Assembly: GCF_020073745.1 (NCBI RefSeq)
Contig: NZ_JAIRAU010000001.1
Location: 248,001 to 312,000, forward strand
Direction of reading: 5' to 3'
Origin: Nannocystis pusilla
GTDB taxonomy: Bacteria; Myxococcota_A; Polyangia; Nannocystales; Nannocystaceae
Length of the DNA stretch: 64,000 nucleotides
In this document: positions 16,312 to 23,911 of the stretch, one piece after another
Layout: each line of letters opens with the position of its first letter
Numbering within the stretch: the first letter of the stretch is position 1
Position numbers and translations under genes: made by a program
The notes under the pieces: generated by a model
What the model was told of the DNA's origin: nothing
Database searches by the model: none
Seen by the model: the letters and a program-made list of their open reading frames with translations, nothing else

Positions 16312-17739
16312 TCAGGCCGCTCGCCCCGCCTGCGCGCCCACCACGGCCGCGACGGCGTCGGCGTCACGCGGGATGGCGGCGGTGAGGACGTCCGGGGCTC
16401 CCTCGGTGCACAGGACGTCGTCCTCGATGCGGATCCCGCGGACGTCGGCGTAGGCTGCCAGGCGCTCGCGGTCGAGGTCGGCCTCGAAGGGGCCGCAGAG
16501 GGCCCTGTCGGCGAGGATCGCCGGGACCTGGTAGAGCCCCGGCTCGATGGTGACGAGCATGCCGGGCACGAGGTCGCGGTCGAGGCGGAGGTAGCGGGTG
16601 CCGAACTGGCCGCTCCGACCCCGGCCGGCGGCGTAGCCGGCGCGGTCGCCGAGATCTTCCATGTCGTGCACGTCGAGCCCGAGCAAATGGCCGACGCCGT
16701 GGGGGAAGAACAGCGCGTGCGCACCCCGCTCGACCAGACCCTCGGGGTCGCCGCGGAAGATCCCCAGGTCGACCAGGCCCCGAGTCAGCGTGAGGCAGGC
16801 CCGCAGGTGGATGTCGCGGTAGCGGACGCCGGGGCGCACCATCGCCGTCGCGTCCTGGTTGGCCTGCAGGACCAGGTCGTAGAGCGCCCGCTGGGTCGGA
16901 CTCCACGCGCCCGAGACCGGCCAGGTGCGCGTGACGTCGCTGGCCCAGCCGTGACACTCGGCGCCGCAGTCGGCGAGCAGGAGATCGCCGGCCCTCAGCG
17001 GGTGATGACTGTGCTCGTTGTGAAGGACCTCGCCGTGGACCGTGACGATGCTGCCGTAGGCCGGCGCCATGCCGCGGGCGGCGAACTCCGCCTCGATCGC
17101 GGCCCGCACGTCGGACTCGCGCCGCCCGGGAGCCGTGGCCGCCATGCCGGCGAGGTGCCCCGCGCGCGCGGCTTCGGCGGCCTCGCGCAGCAGCTCGAGC
17201 GCGGGCGCGTCATGTTGCAGGCGCAACGAGATGACGGCGTCGGCGAGGTCGGCGTCGCGGCCGGCGAGGGCGACGGCCCCGGCCTCGGACTCGTCGTGCG
17301 CGCCCCAGGGCCGACCGAGCAGCGAGGCCTGCCGGGCCCGCGTGCGCGGGTGAATCGCCGGCAAGGTGGCGACGCCCCGCAACGAGTCGAGCGCGGTCCG
17401 CAGCTCGGCGAGCGGGCGGATCTTGCGGACGCCGGTGGCGGCCTGGAGCTCGTCCCAGGTCGCGCTCGGACCGACCCACAAAGGATCGTCGGGCGCCGGC
17501 GGCGCGGCGAAGATCTCCCACGCGTCGCCGCTGCCGAGCAGCACGGCCCCCGGCCAGTGCACCCCCGTGAAGTAGAGGAAGTGACTGTGCGCGCGGTACG
17601 GGTAGATGTTGGCCGCGTAGTTGCGCGGGACGAGATCGCCGGCGAAGAAGATCGCCGGCTCGCCCGCGAGGGCGCGGGTCAGCCGCGAACGGCGAGAGAC
17701 GTAGACCGCGGCCGGCTGCGGCGGGACGAGGACGGACAT
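16312..17739 (-). CDS. pepP: Aminopeptidase P family metallopeptidase (M24B)
   Basis: A 475-residue cytoplasmic enzyme that would cleave N-terminal Xaa-Pro bonds. It has an AMP_N domain (about 10-140, with FYFTGV-like HFLYFTGVHWPGAVLLG) and a pita-bread catalytic domain. The dimetal ligands are visible in order: LLADCGAECHGWASDVTRTWP (two Asp), FFPHGVGHLLGLDVHD (His), VTIEPGLY (Glu) and GIRIEDDVL (Glu). Length and order match E. coli PepP (441 aa). It is a single gene on its strand with no clear operon partner. PepP versus a related prolidase cannot be settled without alignment. Confidence 0.92.
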   Translation of the reverse strand: MSVLVPPQPAAVYVSRRSRLTRALAGEPAIFFAGDLVPRNYAANIYPYRAHSHFLYFTGVHWPGAVLLGSGDAWEIFAAPPAPDDPLWVGPSATWDELQAATGVRKIRPLAELRTALDSLRGVATLPAIHPRTRARQASLLGRPWGAHDESEAGAVALAGRDADLADAVISLRLQHDAPALELLREAAEAARAGHLAGMAATAPGRRESDVRAAIEAEFAARGMAPAYGSIVTVHGEVLHNEHSHHPLRAGDLLLADCGAECHGWASDVTRTWPVSGAWSPTQRALYDLVLQANQDATAMVRPGVRYRDIHLRACLTLTRGLVDLGIFRGDPEGLVERGAHALFFPHGVGHLLGLDVHDMEDLGDRAGYAAGRGRSGQFGTRYLRLDRDLVPGMLVTIEPGLYQVPAILADRALCGPFEADLDRERLAAYADVRGIRIEDDVLCTEGAPDVLTAAIPRDADAVAAVVGAQAGRAA

Positions 17740-18179
17740 GCGCGGGAGCTTACCGCAAACGCCTGTGATGCACGCAGCGAGGTCGGGCGCGATGTGCGCT
17801 GGTGGCAGAGGGCGCCGCGCTTCGATCGGTGGTCACGCGGTCAGGTCCGATGCGGCGGGAGCATCGTCATGAGCCGACGGGCTCGAGGTCGATCGCCACC
17901 ACGGTGGCGAATGGCATGACGATCTCGAGGGCATTGACCATGGATCACTTTTCAAATGTACGATCCGACGGATCTGATGAATCACTGACCTATTGCGATG
18001 AGTATGCACAGCGTGGCTCGAATGCGATTGGCGTGAGCCGTCGAGGAAGTGCGGGCCGGCGCTGCGAGGGCGAGGGACAGGTTAAAATACGGTCGTCGGT
18101 GGTAATAAGGCCGACTCCGCGCGCTGGTGCGGCTTCGGACCCCTTCCCGGCGGGGGCCGGGGCCAGTACCCTCGCGCGC
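17740..18179. other. Intergenic region between divergent pepP and glycosyltransferase genes
   Basis: About 440 bp without a convincing gene. The stretch 17935-18010 is much more AT-rich than its surroundings and may hold promoters for the two divergent genes. GGGACAGGT at 18074 is a palindrome half-site followed by TAAAATA, which could be a -10-like box for the plus-strand gene (speculative). Confidence 0.4.
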
Positions 18180-19553
18180 GTGGGACAACCCCCGGAACGG
18201 CGTCTGTTGTGGATCTTGTTCGGCCTGGCGCTGCTGACGCGCCTGGTCTGGGTGCTGTGGGTTCACCCGCCGGGCGAGTACCTGTACAGCGACATGCGGC
18301 TGTACGCCGAGCGGGCGACGGCGCTGGCCGAGGGGGGGATCCCGGCGCCGACGCGGACGCTGGCGTGGCAGGCGTACGGGACGCACATGCTGCTGGCGGC
18401 GCCGCTGCGGCTGTTCGGGACGCAGGCGCCGATGACGTCGGGGGCGCTGCTGTGGGGGCTCCTGGGGGCGCTGGCGGTGCCGCTGACGTACCTGCTGGCG
18501 TGCAGGGTGCTGACCGAGCGCTGGCAGGCGCGCACGGCCGGGATCGCGGCGCTGGTGTGGTTCCCCAATCTGTCGACCACCGGGTTCTTCCTGTCGGAGA
18601 CGCCCTTCCTGTGCGCGCAGCTGCTGTCGCTGTACTGGCTGGTGGTGTGCTTCCAGGAGGGCAAGCGCGCCTGGCCGGCCGGGGTGGCCTCGGCGGTCGC
18701 GTTCATGCTGCGGCCGCAGGCGGCGGTGTTCTACGTGCTCGTGCTGCTGGTGTGGCTGGTCAACGTGCGCCGGCTGAAGCACGTCAAGTGGCACCACCTC
18801 GCCGGGGTGGCGCTGCCGCTGCTCCTGGCGTTCGGCTTCAGCCTGTGGCGCTTCCACTACCACACCGGCTACTGGGGCGGGATCGCCGAGAACGCCAACA
18901 TGAACCTCACCGCCGGGCGCTGTCACAACATCAATACCCAGGCGTATCGCACCGAGCGCGAGCGGGCCACGGCGGAGAAGAAGGACGACCAGACCAACGG
19001 GCGCCGCGTCACGCTGCCGGGCTTCCGTACGCTCAAGAACTGGGTCCCGGAGTGGTCGCCGCTGGCGCTGCGGCCGGCGCTCGGCGGCGACAGCATCCGC
19101 TTCGTCGGCTACATCGGCGACCCGTTCGTGCACCGCGACATCCGGGCCAAGTGCTACGCGGCCACCGGTCTCTTGGAGCAGGTCCGCTACAGCTTCGTCA
19201 ACATGATGCTGCAGTGGTTCATCGCCGGGCAGTGGCCGGAGACCAGCAAGGGCCACAAGCACACGCTGGTGGTCGCGGAGATCTACCGCTACTTCTTCAA
19301 CACGGTGGTGCTGCTGCCGTCGCTGGTGGGCATCGGCCTGGCGCTGCGGGGGATCCGGCGCGACCCGTCGCTGGCGGTGCTGGCGGTGTGCCTGGTCGGG
19401 GCGATGATCATCGCCGCGATCTTCTTCGGCGACCCACGCCTGCGCACGCCGTACGACCCGGTGTCGATCATCCTCGCGCTCTACGCGGCCGCGGTGGCGC
19501 TGCCGGCGTGGCGGGCGTGGCGGGCCAGGCGGGCCGGCAAGTCGCCCGCCTGA
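18180..19553 (+). CDS. GT-C fold membrane glycosyltransferase (PMT/ArnT-like)
   Basis: A protein of about 457 residues with roughly nine hydrophobic helices (LLWILFGLALLTRLVWVLWV, LLGALAVPLTYLLAC, VFYVLVLLVWLV, VALPLLLAFGF, LAVLAVCLVGAMIIAAIFF). The first external loop holds YLYSDMRLYAERA, the acidic motif typical of GT-C enzymes that use polyprenyl-phosphate sugar donors. A large external loop with charged residues sits between helices. The reaction would be transfer of a sugar to a lipid, protein or glycan on the outer face of the inner membrane; the acceptor is unknown. I chose GTG at 18180 because the first helix follows at once; upstream in-frame sequence looks non-coding. The aldolase gene follows after 107 bp. 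Confidence 0.78.
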   Translation: MGQPPERRLLWILFGLALLTRLVWVLWVHPPGEYLYSDMRLYAERATALAEGGIPAPTRTLAWQAYGTHMLLAAPLRLFGTQAPMTSGALLWGLLGALAVPLTYLLACRVLTERWQARTAGIAALVWFPNLSTTGFFLSETPFLCAQLLSLYWLVVCFQEGKRAWPAGVASAVAFMLRPQAAVFYVLVLLVWLVNVRRLKHVKWHHLAGVALPLLLAFGFSLWRFHYHTGYWGGIAENANMNLTAGRCHNINTQAYRTERERATAEKKDDQTNGRRVTLPGFRTLKNWVPEWSPLALRPALGGDSIRFVGYIGDPFVHRDIRAKCYAATGLLEQVRYSFVNMMLQWFIAGQWPETSKGHKHTLVVAEIYRYFFNTVVLLPSLVGIGLALRGIRRDPSLAVLAVCLVGAMIIAAIFFGDPRLRTPYDPVSIILALYAAAVALPAWRAWRARRAGKSPA

Positions 19554-19651
19554 ACGCCGCTGCGGCCGCTCACGAGCGCACGCGCGCGGCGGGCGGCCGT
19601 GGGGCGTGCCGCCGCGCGAGAGGTGTGTTACCCCTTGGCCCCGCCAAGCCC

Positions 19652-19656
19652 GGAGG
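19652..19656 (+). promoter_or_regulatory. Strong ribosome binding site of the aldolase gene
   Basis: GGAGG, 4 nt before ATG at 19661. One of few canonical Shine-Dalgarno sites in the window; it supports the chosen start and high expression. Confidence 0.7.
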
Positions 19657-19660
19657 AACC

Positions 19661-20695
19661 ATGCCCGTCGCCGACTACGCCACCTACTGCCGCATGCTCG
19701 ACAACGCCAGGGCGAACAAGTTCGCCTACCCGGCCATCAACATCACCTCCTCGAGCACGATCAACGCCGCGCTGGCGGCCTTCAGCGAGGCGAAGAGCGA
19801 CGGCATCCTGCAGGTGAGCACCGGCGGCGGCGAGTTCGCGTCGGGGCTGGGCGTGAAGGACATGGCGCTCGGCGCCATCGCGTTGGCCGAGTTCATCCAC
19901 CGGGTGGCCGAGCGGCACCCGCACTACGTGGCGATCCACACCGACCACTGCCCGGCCGACAAGGTCGACAAGTTCCTGCGCCCGCTGCTGGCCGAGACCC
20001 GCCGCCGGCGCGCGGCCGGGCTGCCCAACCTGTTCTCGTCGCACATGTTCGACGGCTCGGAGCTGCCGCTGGCGGAGAACATGAAGGTCGCGCGCGCGCT
20101 GCTGCAGGAGTGCGCCGAGCTCGACGTCATCCTCGAGGTCGAGGCCGGCGTGGTCGGCGGCGAGGAGGACGGGGTCAACAACGAGGGCGCGCCGGCGGAG
20201 AAGCTCTACACCACGCCGGAGGACATGGTCGCGGTGGCGCGGGCGCTGCGCGAGGTCAAGGGCGGTCGCTACATGTTCGCCGCCACGTTCGGCAACGTGC
20301 ACGGGGTGTACAAGCCGGGCAACGTCAAGCTCAAGCCGACTATCCTTCGCGACGGTCAAGCCGCGGTCGCGCGCGAATTCGGCGAGGCCGCCCGCTTCGA
20401 CCTCGTGTTCCACGGCGGCTCGGGCAGCGAGCTGAGCGAGATCCACGAGACCCTCGAGTACGGCGTCGTCAAGATGAACATCGACACGGACACCCAGTAC
20501 GCCTACACCAGGCCGATCGCCGACCACATGTTCAAGCACTACGACGGCGTGCTCAAGATCGACGGCGAGGTCGGCAACAAGAAGCACTACGACCCGCGCT
20601 CGTACCTCAAGGCGGCCGAGAAGCTGATGCAGGCCCGCGTCAAGCAGGCCTGCGCCGACCTCCGCTCGACCGGCACGACGCTGCTGGGGCGCTGA
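19661..20695 (+). CDS. fbaA: Class II fructose-bisphosphate aldolase
   Basis: A 344-residue cytoplasmic enzyme of glycolysis and gluconeogenesis that reversibly splits fructose-1,6-bisphosphate into DHAP and G3P with zinc. Visible motifs are PAINITSSSTINAAL, HTDHCPADK (zinc His and catalytic Asp), EVEAGVVGGEEDG, ATFGNVHGVYKPGNV (zinc His), VFHGGSGS (zinc His and phosphate loop) and VVKMNIDTDTQYA. Length and the GGEEDGV insertion fit the FbaA (class IIA) type. It has a strong RBS. A YciO-type gene follows after 30 bp and a DNA methyltransferase after that. Confidence 0.95.
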   Translation: MPVADYATYCRMLDNARANKFAYPAINITSSSTINAALAAFSEAKSDGILQVSTGGGEFASGLGVKDMALGAIALAEFIHRVAERHPHYVAIHTDHCPADKVDKFLRPLLAETRRRRAAGLPNLFSSHMFDGSELPLAENMKVARALLQECAELDVILEVEAGVVGGEEDGVNNEGAPAEKLYTTPEDMVAVARALREVKGGRYMFAATFGNVHGVYKPGNVKLKPTILRDGQAAVAREFGEAARFDLVFHGGSGSELSEIHETLEYGVVKMNIDTDTQYAYTRPIADHMFKHYDGVLKIDGEVGNKKHYDPRSYLKAAEKLMQARVKQACADLRSTGTTLLGR

Positions 20696-20725
20696 GCGAA
20701 CCGCCGTCACCGAGGAATTGCCACC

Positions 20726-21340
20726 ATGCGGGTACACGTCGACGCCGAGCGCCCGAACCCGCGCAAGCTGCAGCCCGCGGTCGACGCGCTGAAGAAAGGT
20801 CAGGTGATCGTGTACCCGACCGACACCGGGTACGCGTTCGGCTGCGCCATGTCGAGCGCCAAGGGCATCGCGGCGATCCGCCGGCTCAAGGGGCTCGACG
20901 AGCGCTCGCACAAGCCGCTGACGATGATCGTGTCGGGGCTGACCGACGTCGGCCGCTTCGGCGTGCTCGGCACCTCGCACTTCCGCCTGGTCCGCCGCCT
21001 GCTGCCGGGGCCGTACACGCTGGTGCTGCAGGCGACCTCCGAGGTGCCGAAGAGCATGCACAACCGCCACCACGAGGTCGGCCTGCGCGTGCCCGACCAC
21101 CTGGTGTGCCGCATGCTGATCGGCGAGCTCGGCGAGCCGCTCCTGACCGGCTCGGTCACGCCCGGCGAGAACGAGACGCCCGAGCTCGAGGAGGCCGAGG
21201 AGCTCGAGAACCGCCACGCCCGCGACGTCGCGGTGACGGTCGACGTCGGGCCGCTGTGGCCCGACCCGTCGACGGTGCTGCGGATGATCGGCGACGACGT
21301 CGAGGTGCTGCGCGAGGGCCAGGGAGACTTCCGCCCGTGA
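20726..21340 (+). CDS. YciO/YrdC/Sua5-family protein (threonylcarbamoyl-AMP synthase-like)
   Basis: A 204-residue protein with the YrdC fold: GQVIVYPTDTGYAFGC, the KPLTMIV segment after RLK, LLPGPYTLVLQA, VGLRVPDH and LLTGSVT. YrdC/TsaC members make threonylcarbamoyl-AMP for the t6A37 modification of tRNA; YciO is a close paralogue whose natural reaction is less clear. The KRxSxxKPL signature of true TsaC is altered (ERSHKPL), and the length and C-terminus resemble YciO. GAGGAA lies 10 nt upstream of ATG. Its last codon overlaps the GTG start of the methyltransferase gene by 4 nt. Confidence 0.85.
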   Translation: MRVHVDAERPNPRKLQPAVDALKKGQVIVYPTDTGYAFGCAMSSAKGIAAIRRLKGLDERSHKPLTMIVSGLTDVGRFGVLGTSHFRLVRRLLPGPYTLVLQATSEVPKSMHNRHHEVGLRVPDHLVCRMLIGELGEPLLTGSVTPGENETPELEEAEELENRHARDVAVTVDVGPLWPDPSTVLRMIGDDVEVLREGQGDFRP

Positions 21341-22275
21341 GCGAGGAGACGGCGCCGCCGCCGTCGCGGTCGCGGGCGCGGATCGTGCTCGGGGACAACA
21401 TGGACGTGCTGCCGGGGCTGCCGGACGGCGGGTTCTCGCTGATCTACATCGACCCGCCGTTCAACACCGGGCAGACCCAGCGGCGCGCGCAGCTGCGTAC
21501 GGTCCGCGACGAGGACGGCGACCGCACCGGCTTCAAGGGCCTGCGCTACCGCACGATCAAGCTCGGCGAGCGCCGCTACGCCGACGTGTTCGACGACTAC
21601 CTCGAGTTCCTGTGGCCCCGCCTCGAGCAGGCCCGCAGGTTGCTGACGGCCGACGGCAGCTTCTTCCTCCACCTCGACTACCGCGAGGTCCACTACGCGA
21701 AGGTCGCGTGCGACCAGATCTTCGGCCGCGACTGCTTCATGAACGAGATCGTGTGGTCCTACGACTACGGCGGCCGCTCGAAGTCCCGCTGGTCGGCCAA
21801 GCACGACAACATCCTGTGGTACGCGCGCGACCCGGGGCGCTACACGTTCGAGTACGAGGCGATCGATCGCATCCCCTACATGGCCCCGGGCCTGGTCGGG
21901 CCGGAGAAGGCGGCCCGCGGCAAGACGCCGACCGACGTGTGGTGGCAGACGATCGTCAGCCCGCAAGGCCGCGAGAAGACCGGCTACCCGACGCAGAAGC
22001 CGCTCAAGATCCTCGAGCGGATCGTGCTCGTCCACTCGCGCCCGGGCGACCTCCTGCTCGACTTCTTCGCCGGCAGCGGCAGCTTCGGCGAGGCGGCGCT
22101 GCGCCACGGTCGCGACGTCGTGCTCGTCGACCAGAACGCCGAGGCGGTCGAAGTGATGCGGCGCCGGCTCGAGTTCGCCGCGCCGGTGATCGAGGGCACG
22201 ACGCCGATCGAGCTGGTCGCAGCGCCGGTCGTCGCGGCCGTGAACGCGGTAGAAGCCGCGGACGAGGCCGGTTAG
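21337..22275 (+). CDS. Orphan DNA methyltransferase (beta class, amino-MTase)
   Basis: A 312-residue DNA methyltransferase. Motif IV (IYIDPPFNTG, about residues 36-45) comes first, a target-recognition region follows, and the SAM-binding motif (LLLDFFAGSGSFGEAAL, about 240-256) comes last; this order defines the beta class. DPPF predicts methylation of N6 of adenine or, less often, N4 of cytosine. No restriction endonuclease gene lies beside it, so it may be an epigenetic regulator or solitary protective enzyme. The GTG start overlaps the YciO-type stop by 4 nt (GTGA), giving coupled translation with housekeeping metabolism, which is unusual. Confidence 0.88.
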   Translation: MSEETAPPPSRSRARIVLGDNMDVLPGLPDGGFSLIYIDPPFNTGQTQRRAQLRTVRDEDGDRTGFKGLRYRTIKLGERRYADVFDDYLEFLWPRLEQARRLLTADGSFFLHLDYREVHYAKVACDQIFGRDCFMNEIVWSYDYGGRSKSRWSAKHDNILWYARDPGRYTFEYEAIDRIPYMAPGLVGPEKAARGKTPTDVWWQTIVSPQGREKTGYPTQKPLKILERIVLVHSRPGDLLLDFFAGSGSFGEAALRHGRDVVLVDQNAEAVEVMRRRLEFAAPVIEGTTPIELVAAPVVAAVNAVEAADEAG

Positions 22276-22300
22276 GCGTGATGTCCGTGCATCGGTCAAA

Positions 22301-22314
22301 TGTCCGATTGGACA
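22301..22314. repeat. Dispersed palindrome TGTCC-N4-GGACA, exact copy (intergenic)
   Basis: TGTCCGATTGGACA, 25 bp after the DNA methyltransferase stop, followed by GGT. It could act as a hairpin at the 3' end of the transcript. Confidence 0.85.
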
Positions 22315-22417
22315 GGTGCGCGTAATTGCGCGGCGCGTGTGCTGTGGCAATTGAACGGCGTCCGCGGGCGCCGCTCCTGGTGTGATTGAACCTCGCCGCA
22401 ATTCACAGGGGGTCAGT

Positions 22418-22435
22418 CACGACATCGGTGTCGTG
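22418..22435. terminator. Short perfect hairpin upstream of the ferritin-like lipoprotein gene
   Basis: CACGACA-TCGG-TGTCGTG: 7-bp stem, 4-nt loop, no T-run. Position between two plus-strand genes fits a weak terminator, a regulator site or a 5' leader structure; I cannot choose among them. Confidence 0.35.
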
Positions 22436-22491
22436 GCGTGTATCGCATGAGCTCGGTGGCGTGGTCGTGCCGGCTTGGTTAGGTTACCCGC

Positions 22492-23904
22492 ATGCGCACC
22501 TATCTTGACGTGTTGCGGGCCTTCCGCGTCGAGCTGATGGCCGGCCTGGGGCTGCTCGCGGGCTGCGGGCCGAGCGGCGGCGAGAGCACCGGGGACACCG
22601 ATCGCGGCTCGACGTCGTCGACCGGCACGGCCACGACGGGGCTCACCACCGGCGCGACGACCGACGTTTCGGGCGAGGTGACCGGCAGCACGGAGGGCGC
22701 GACGGGCACGACGACGACGGGCGCGACGACCACCAGCGGCGAACCCGGCACGACGACGGCGGCGACGACGGCGGGCGAGACGACGGCGGGCGAGACGACG
22801 GTGGTCGAGACCGGACCGGTCGGCACGAGCACGAGCACGACGACCACCGCCGGCGAGACCGGGACCACGAGCGACACCGAGGGCGAGTTCACGTGCGAGC
22901 CGGCGCCGCCGGGGATGATGCAGCAGTACGTGTGCTTCCCGGTGCCCGACGGCCTGCCCGACTGCGCCGCCTGCGACGAGGTGTGCGAGCAGGGCTGGGC
23001 CAACACGGCGGCCACCGGCGACCCGTTCTGCAGCTACGTCGAGCTGATCGTGCAGTGCGGGCCGGACCCGATGCCGGCGGTGCCGGGGCAGTGCTGCTAC
23101 TTCATCGCCCACGGCGACGGCATGGTGTGCGAGGGCCGACCGTTCATGGTCGCCGGCGAGGGCCGCGTGGCGCCGACGATCCGCCGCGGCGACTGGGGCG
23201 GCGCGATGCAGCCGTCGCTGGCCGGGCTGAACGACGCGACCTGCCTGGCGCTGGCCGACCTATGGGGCGCCGCCGCGGCCGACGAGCACGCGTCGGTGGC
23301 CGCGTTCGCCCGCTTCGCCCTGCAGCTGCTGGCCGTCGGTGCCCCGGCGGCCCTGATCGACGGGGCGCAGCGGGCCATGGCCGACGAGATCGCCCACGCG
23401 CGCGCCTGCTACGCGCTCGCGGGGGCCTATGCCGGCTGTCCGATGGGACCGGGTCGTTTGGACATGTCCGAAGTGATAGGCGAAAGCGACCTGCCGGCGC
23501 TGGCCGCCGCCGCGGTGCGCGAGGGGTGCGTCGGCGAGACGCTGGCGGCGCTGGTGGCCCAGGTGGCGGCGATCCAGGCCCGCGACCACGCGGTCCGCAG
23601 CGCGCTCAAGCAGATCGCCGTCGACGAGGGCCGCCACGCGCAGCTGGCCTGGCGCTTCGTGCAGTGGGCGCTGGGGCGCTCGCCCGCGGTGCGCGAGGCG
23701 GTGCGCGACGCGTTCGCCGCGGCGCTGCGCGAGCCGGTGACGGCCCGCCCGTGGCCGGCCGAGGCCGACCCGGAGATGCTCCGCGCGCACGGGCGCCTGT
23801 CGCCCGAGGAGCAGATCACGCTGTGCCGCGACGCGCTCGCGGGTGTGGTCGGCCCGGCCGCCGACGCGCTGCTCGGCCGCGCCGAACAGGCCGCCGCGGC
23901 CTGA
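22492..23904 (+). CDS. Lipoprotein with Thr-rich linker and ferritin-like diiron domain
   Basis: A 470-residue exported protein. The lipobox is LLAGC near residue 25, followed by about 100 residues of Thr/Gly/Ala repeats (TTTTGATTTSG, AGETTAGETT) and a Cys-rich region (about 135-215). The C-terminal half (about 255-400) is a four-helix ferritin-like domain with the E...ExxH...E...ExxH ligand pattern: ADEHASVAAFARF, MADEIAHARACYA, CVGETLAALVAQ and VDEGRHAQLAWRF. Such domains bind two irons and serve as oxidases, peroxide scavengers or iron-storage units; here it would act outside the cytoplasm. The gene ends 7 bp from the convergent propeller gene. Confidence 0.82.
   Translation: MRTYLDVLRAFRVELMAGLGLLAGCGPSGGESTGDTDRGSTSSTGTATTGLTTGATTDVSGEVTGSTEGATGTTTTGATTTSGEPGTTTAATTAGETTAGETTVVETGPVGTSTSTTTTAGETGTTSDTEGEFTCEPAPPGMMQQYVCFPVPDGLPDCAACDEVCEQGWANTAATGDPFCSYVELIVQCGPDPMPAVPGQCCYFIAHGDGMVCEGRPFMVAGEGRVAPTIRRGDWGGAMQPSLAGLNDATCLALADLWGAAAADEHASVAAFARFALQLLAVGAPAALIDGAQRAMADEIAHARACYALAGAYAGCPMGPGRLDMSEVIGESDLPALAAAAVREGCVGETLAALVAQVAAIQARDHAVRSALKQIAVDEGRHAQLAWRFVQWALGRSPAVREAVRDAFAAALREPVTARPWPAEADPEMLRAHGRLSPEEQITLCRDALAGVVGPAADALLGRAEQAAAA
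23437..23450. repeat. Palindrome near copy in the ferritin-like gene
   Basis: TGTCCGATGGGACC, one mismatch in the last base of the right arm. Encodes part of GCPMGPG between two helices of the ferritin-like domain. Confidence 0.5.
23460..23469. repeat. Zero-spacer inverted version of the palindrome arms
   Basis: GGACATGTCC, a perfect 10-bp palindrome made of the same arms in reverse polarity, 9 bp after the near copy at 23437. Confidence 0.5.
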
Positions 23905-23911
23905 GGGGCGG

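Noticed and set aside
17868..17944. Tiny minus-strand frame (MVNALEIVMPFATVVAIDLE...) in the gap upstream of the glycosyltransferase
   Set aside because: Only about 25 codons, no ribosome site and no family; could be chance.
19606..20695. Open frame in the same region as the aldolase, offset
   Set aside because: Arg-rich shadow; aldolase motifs lie in the other frame.
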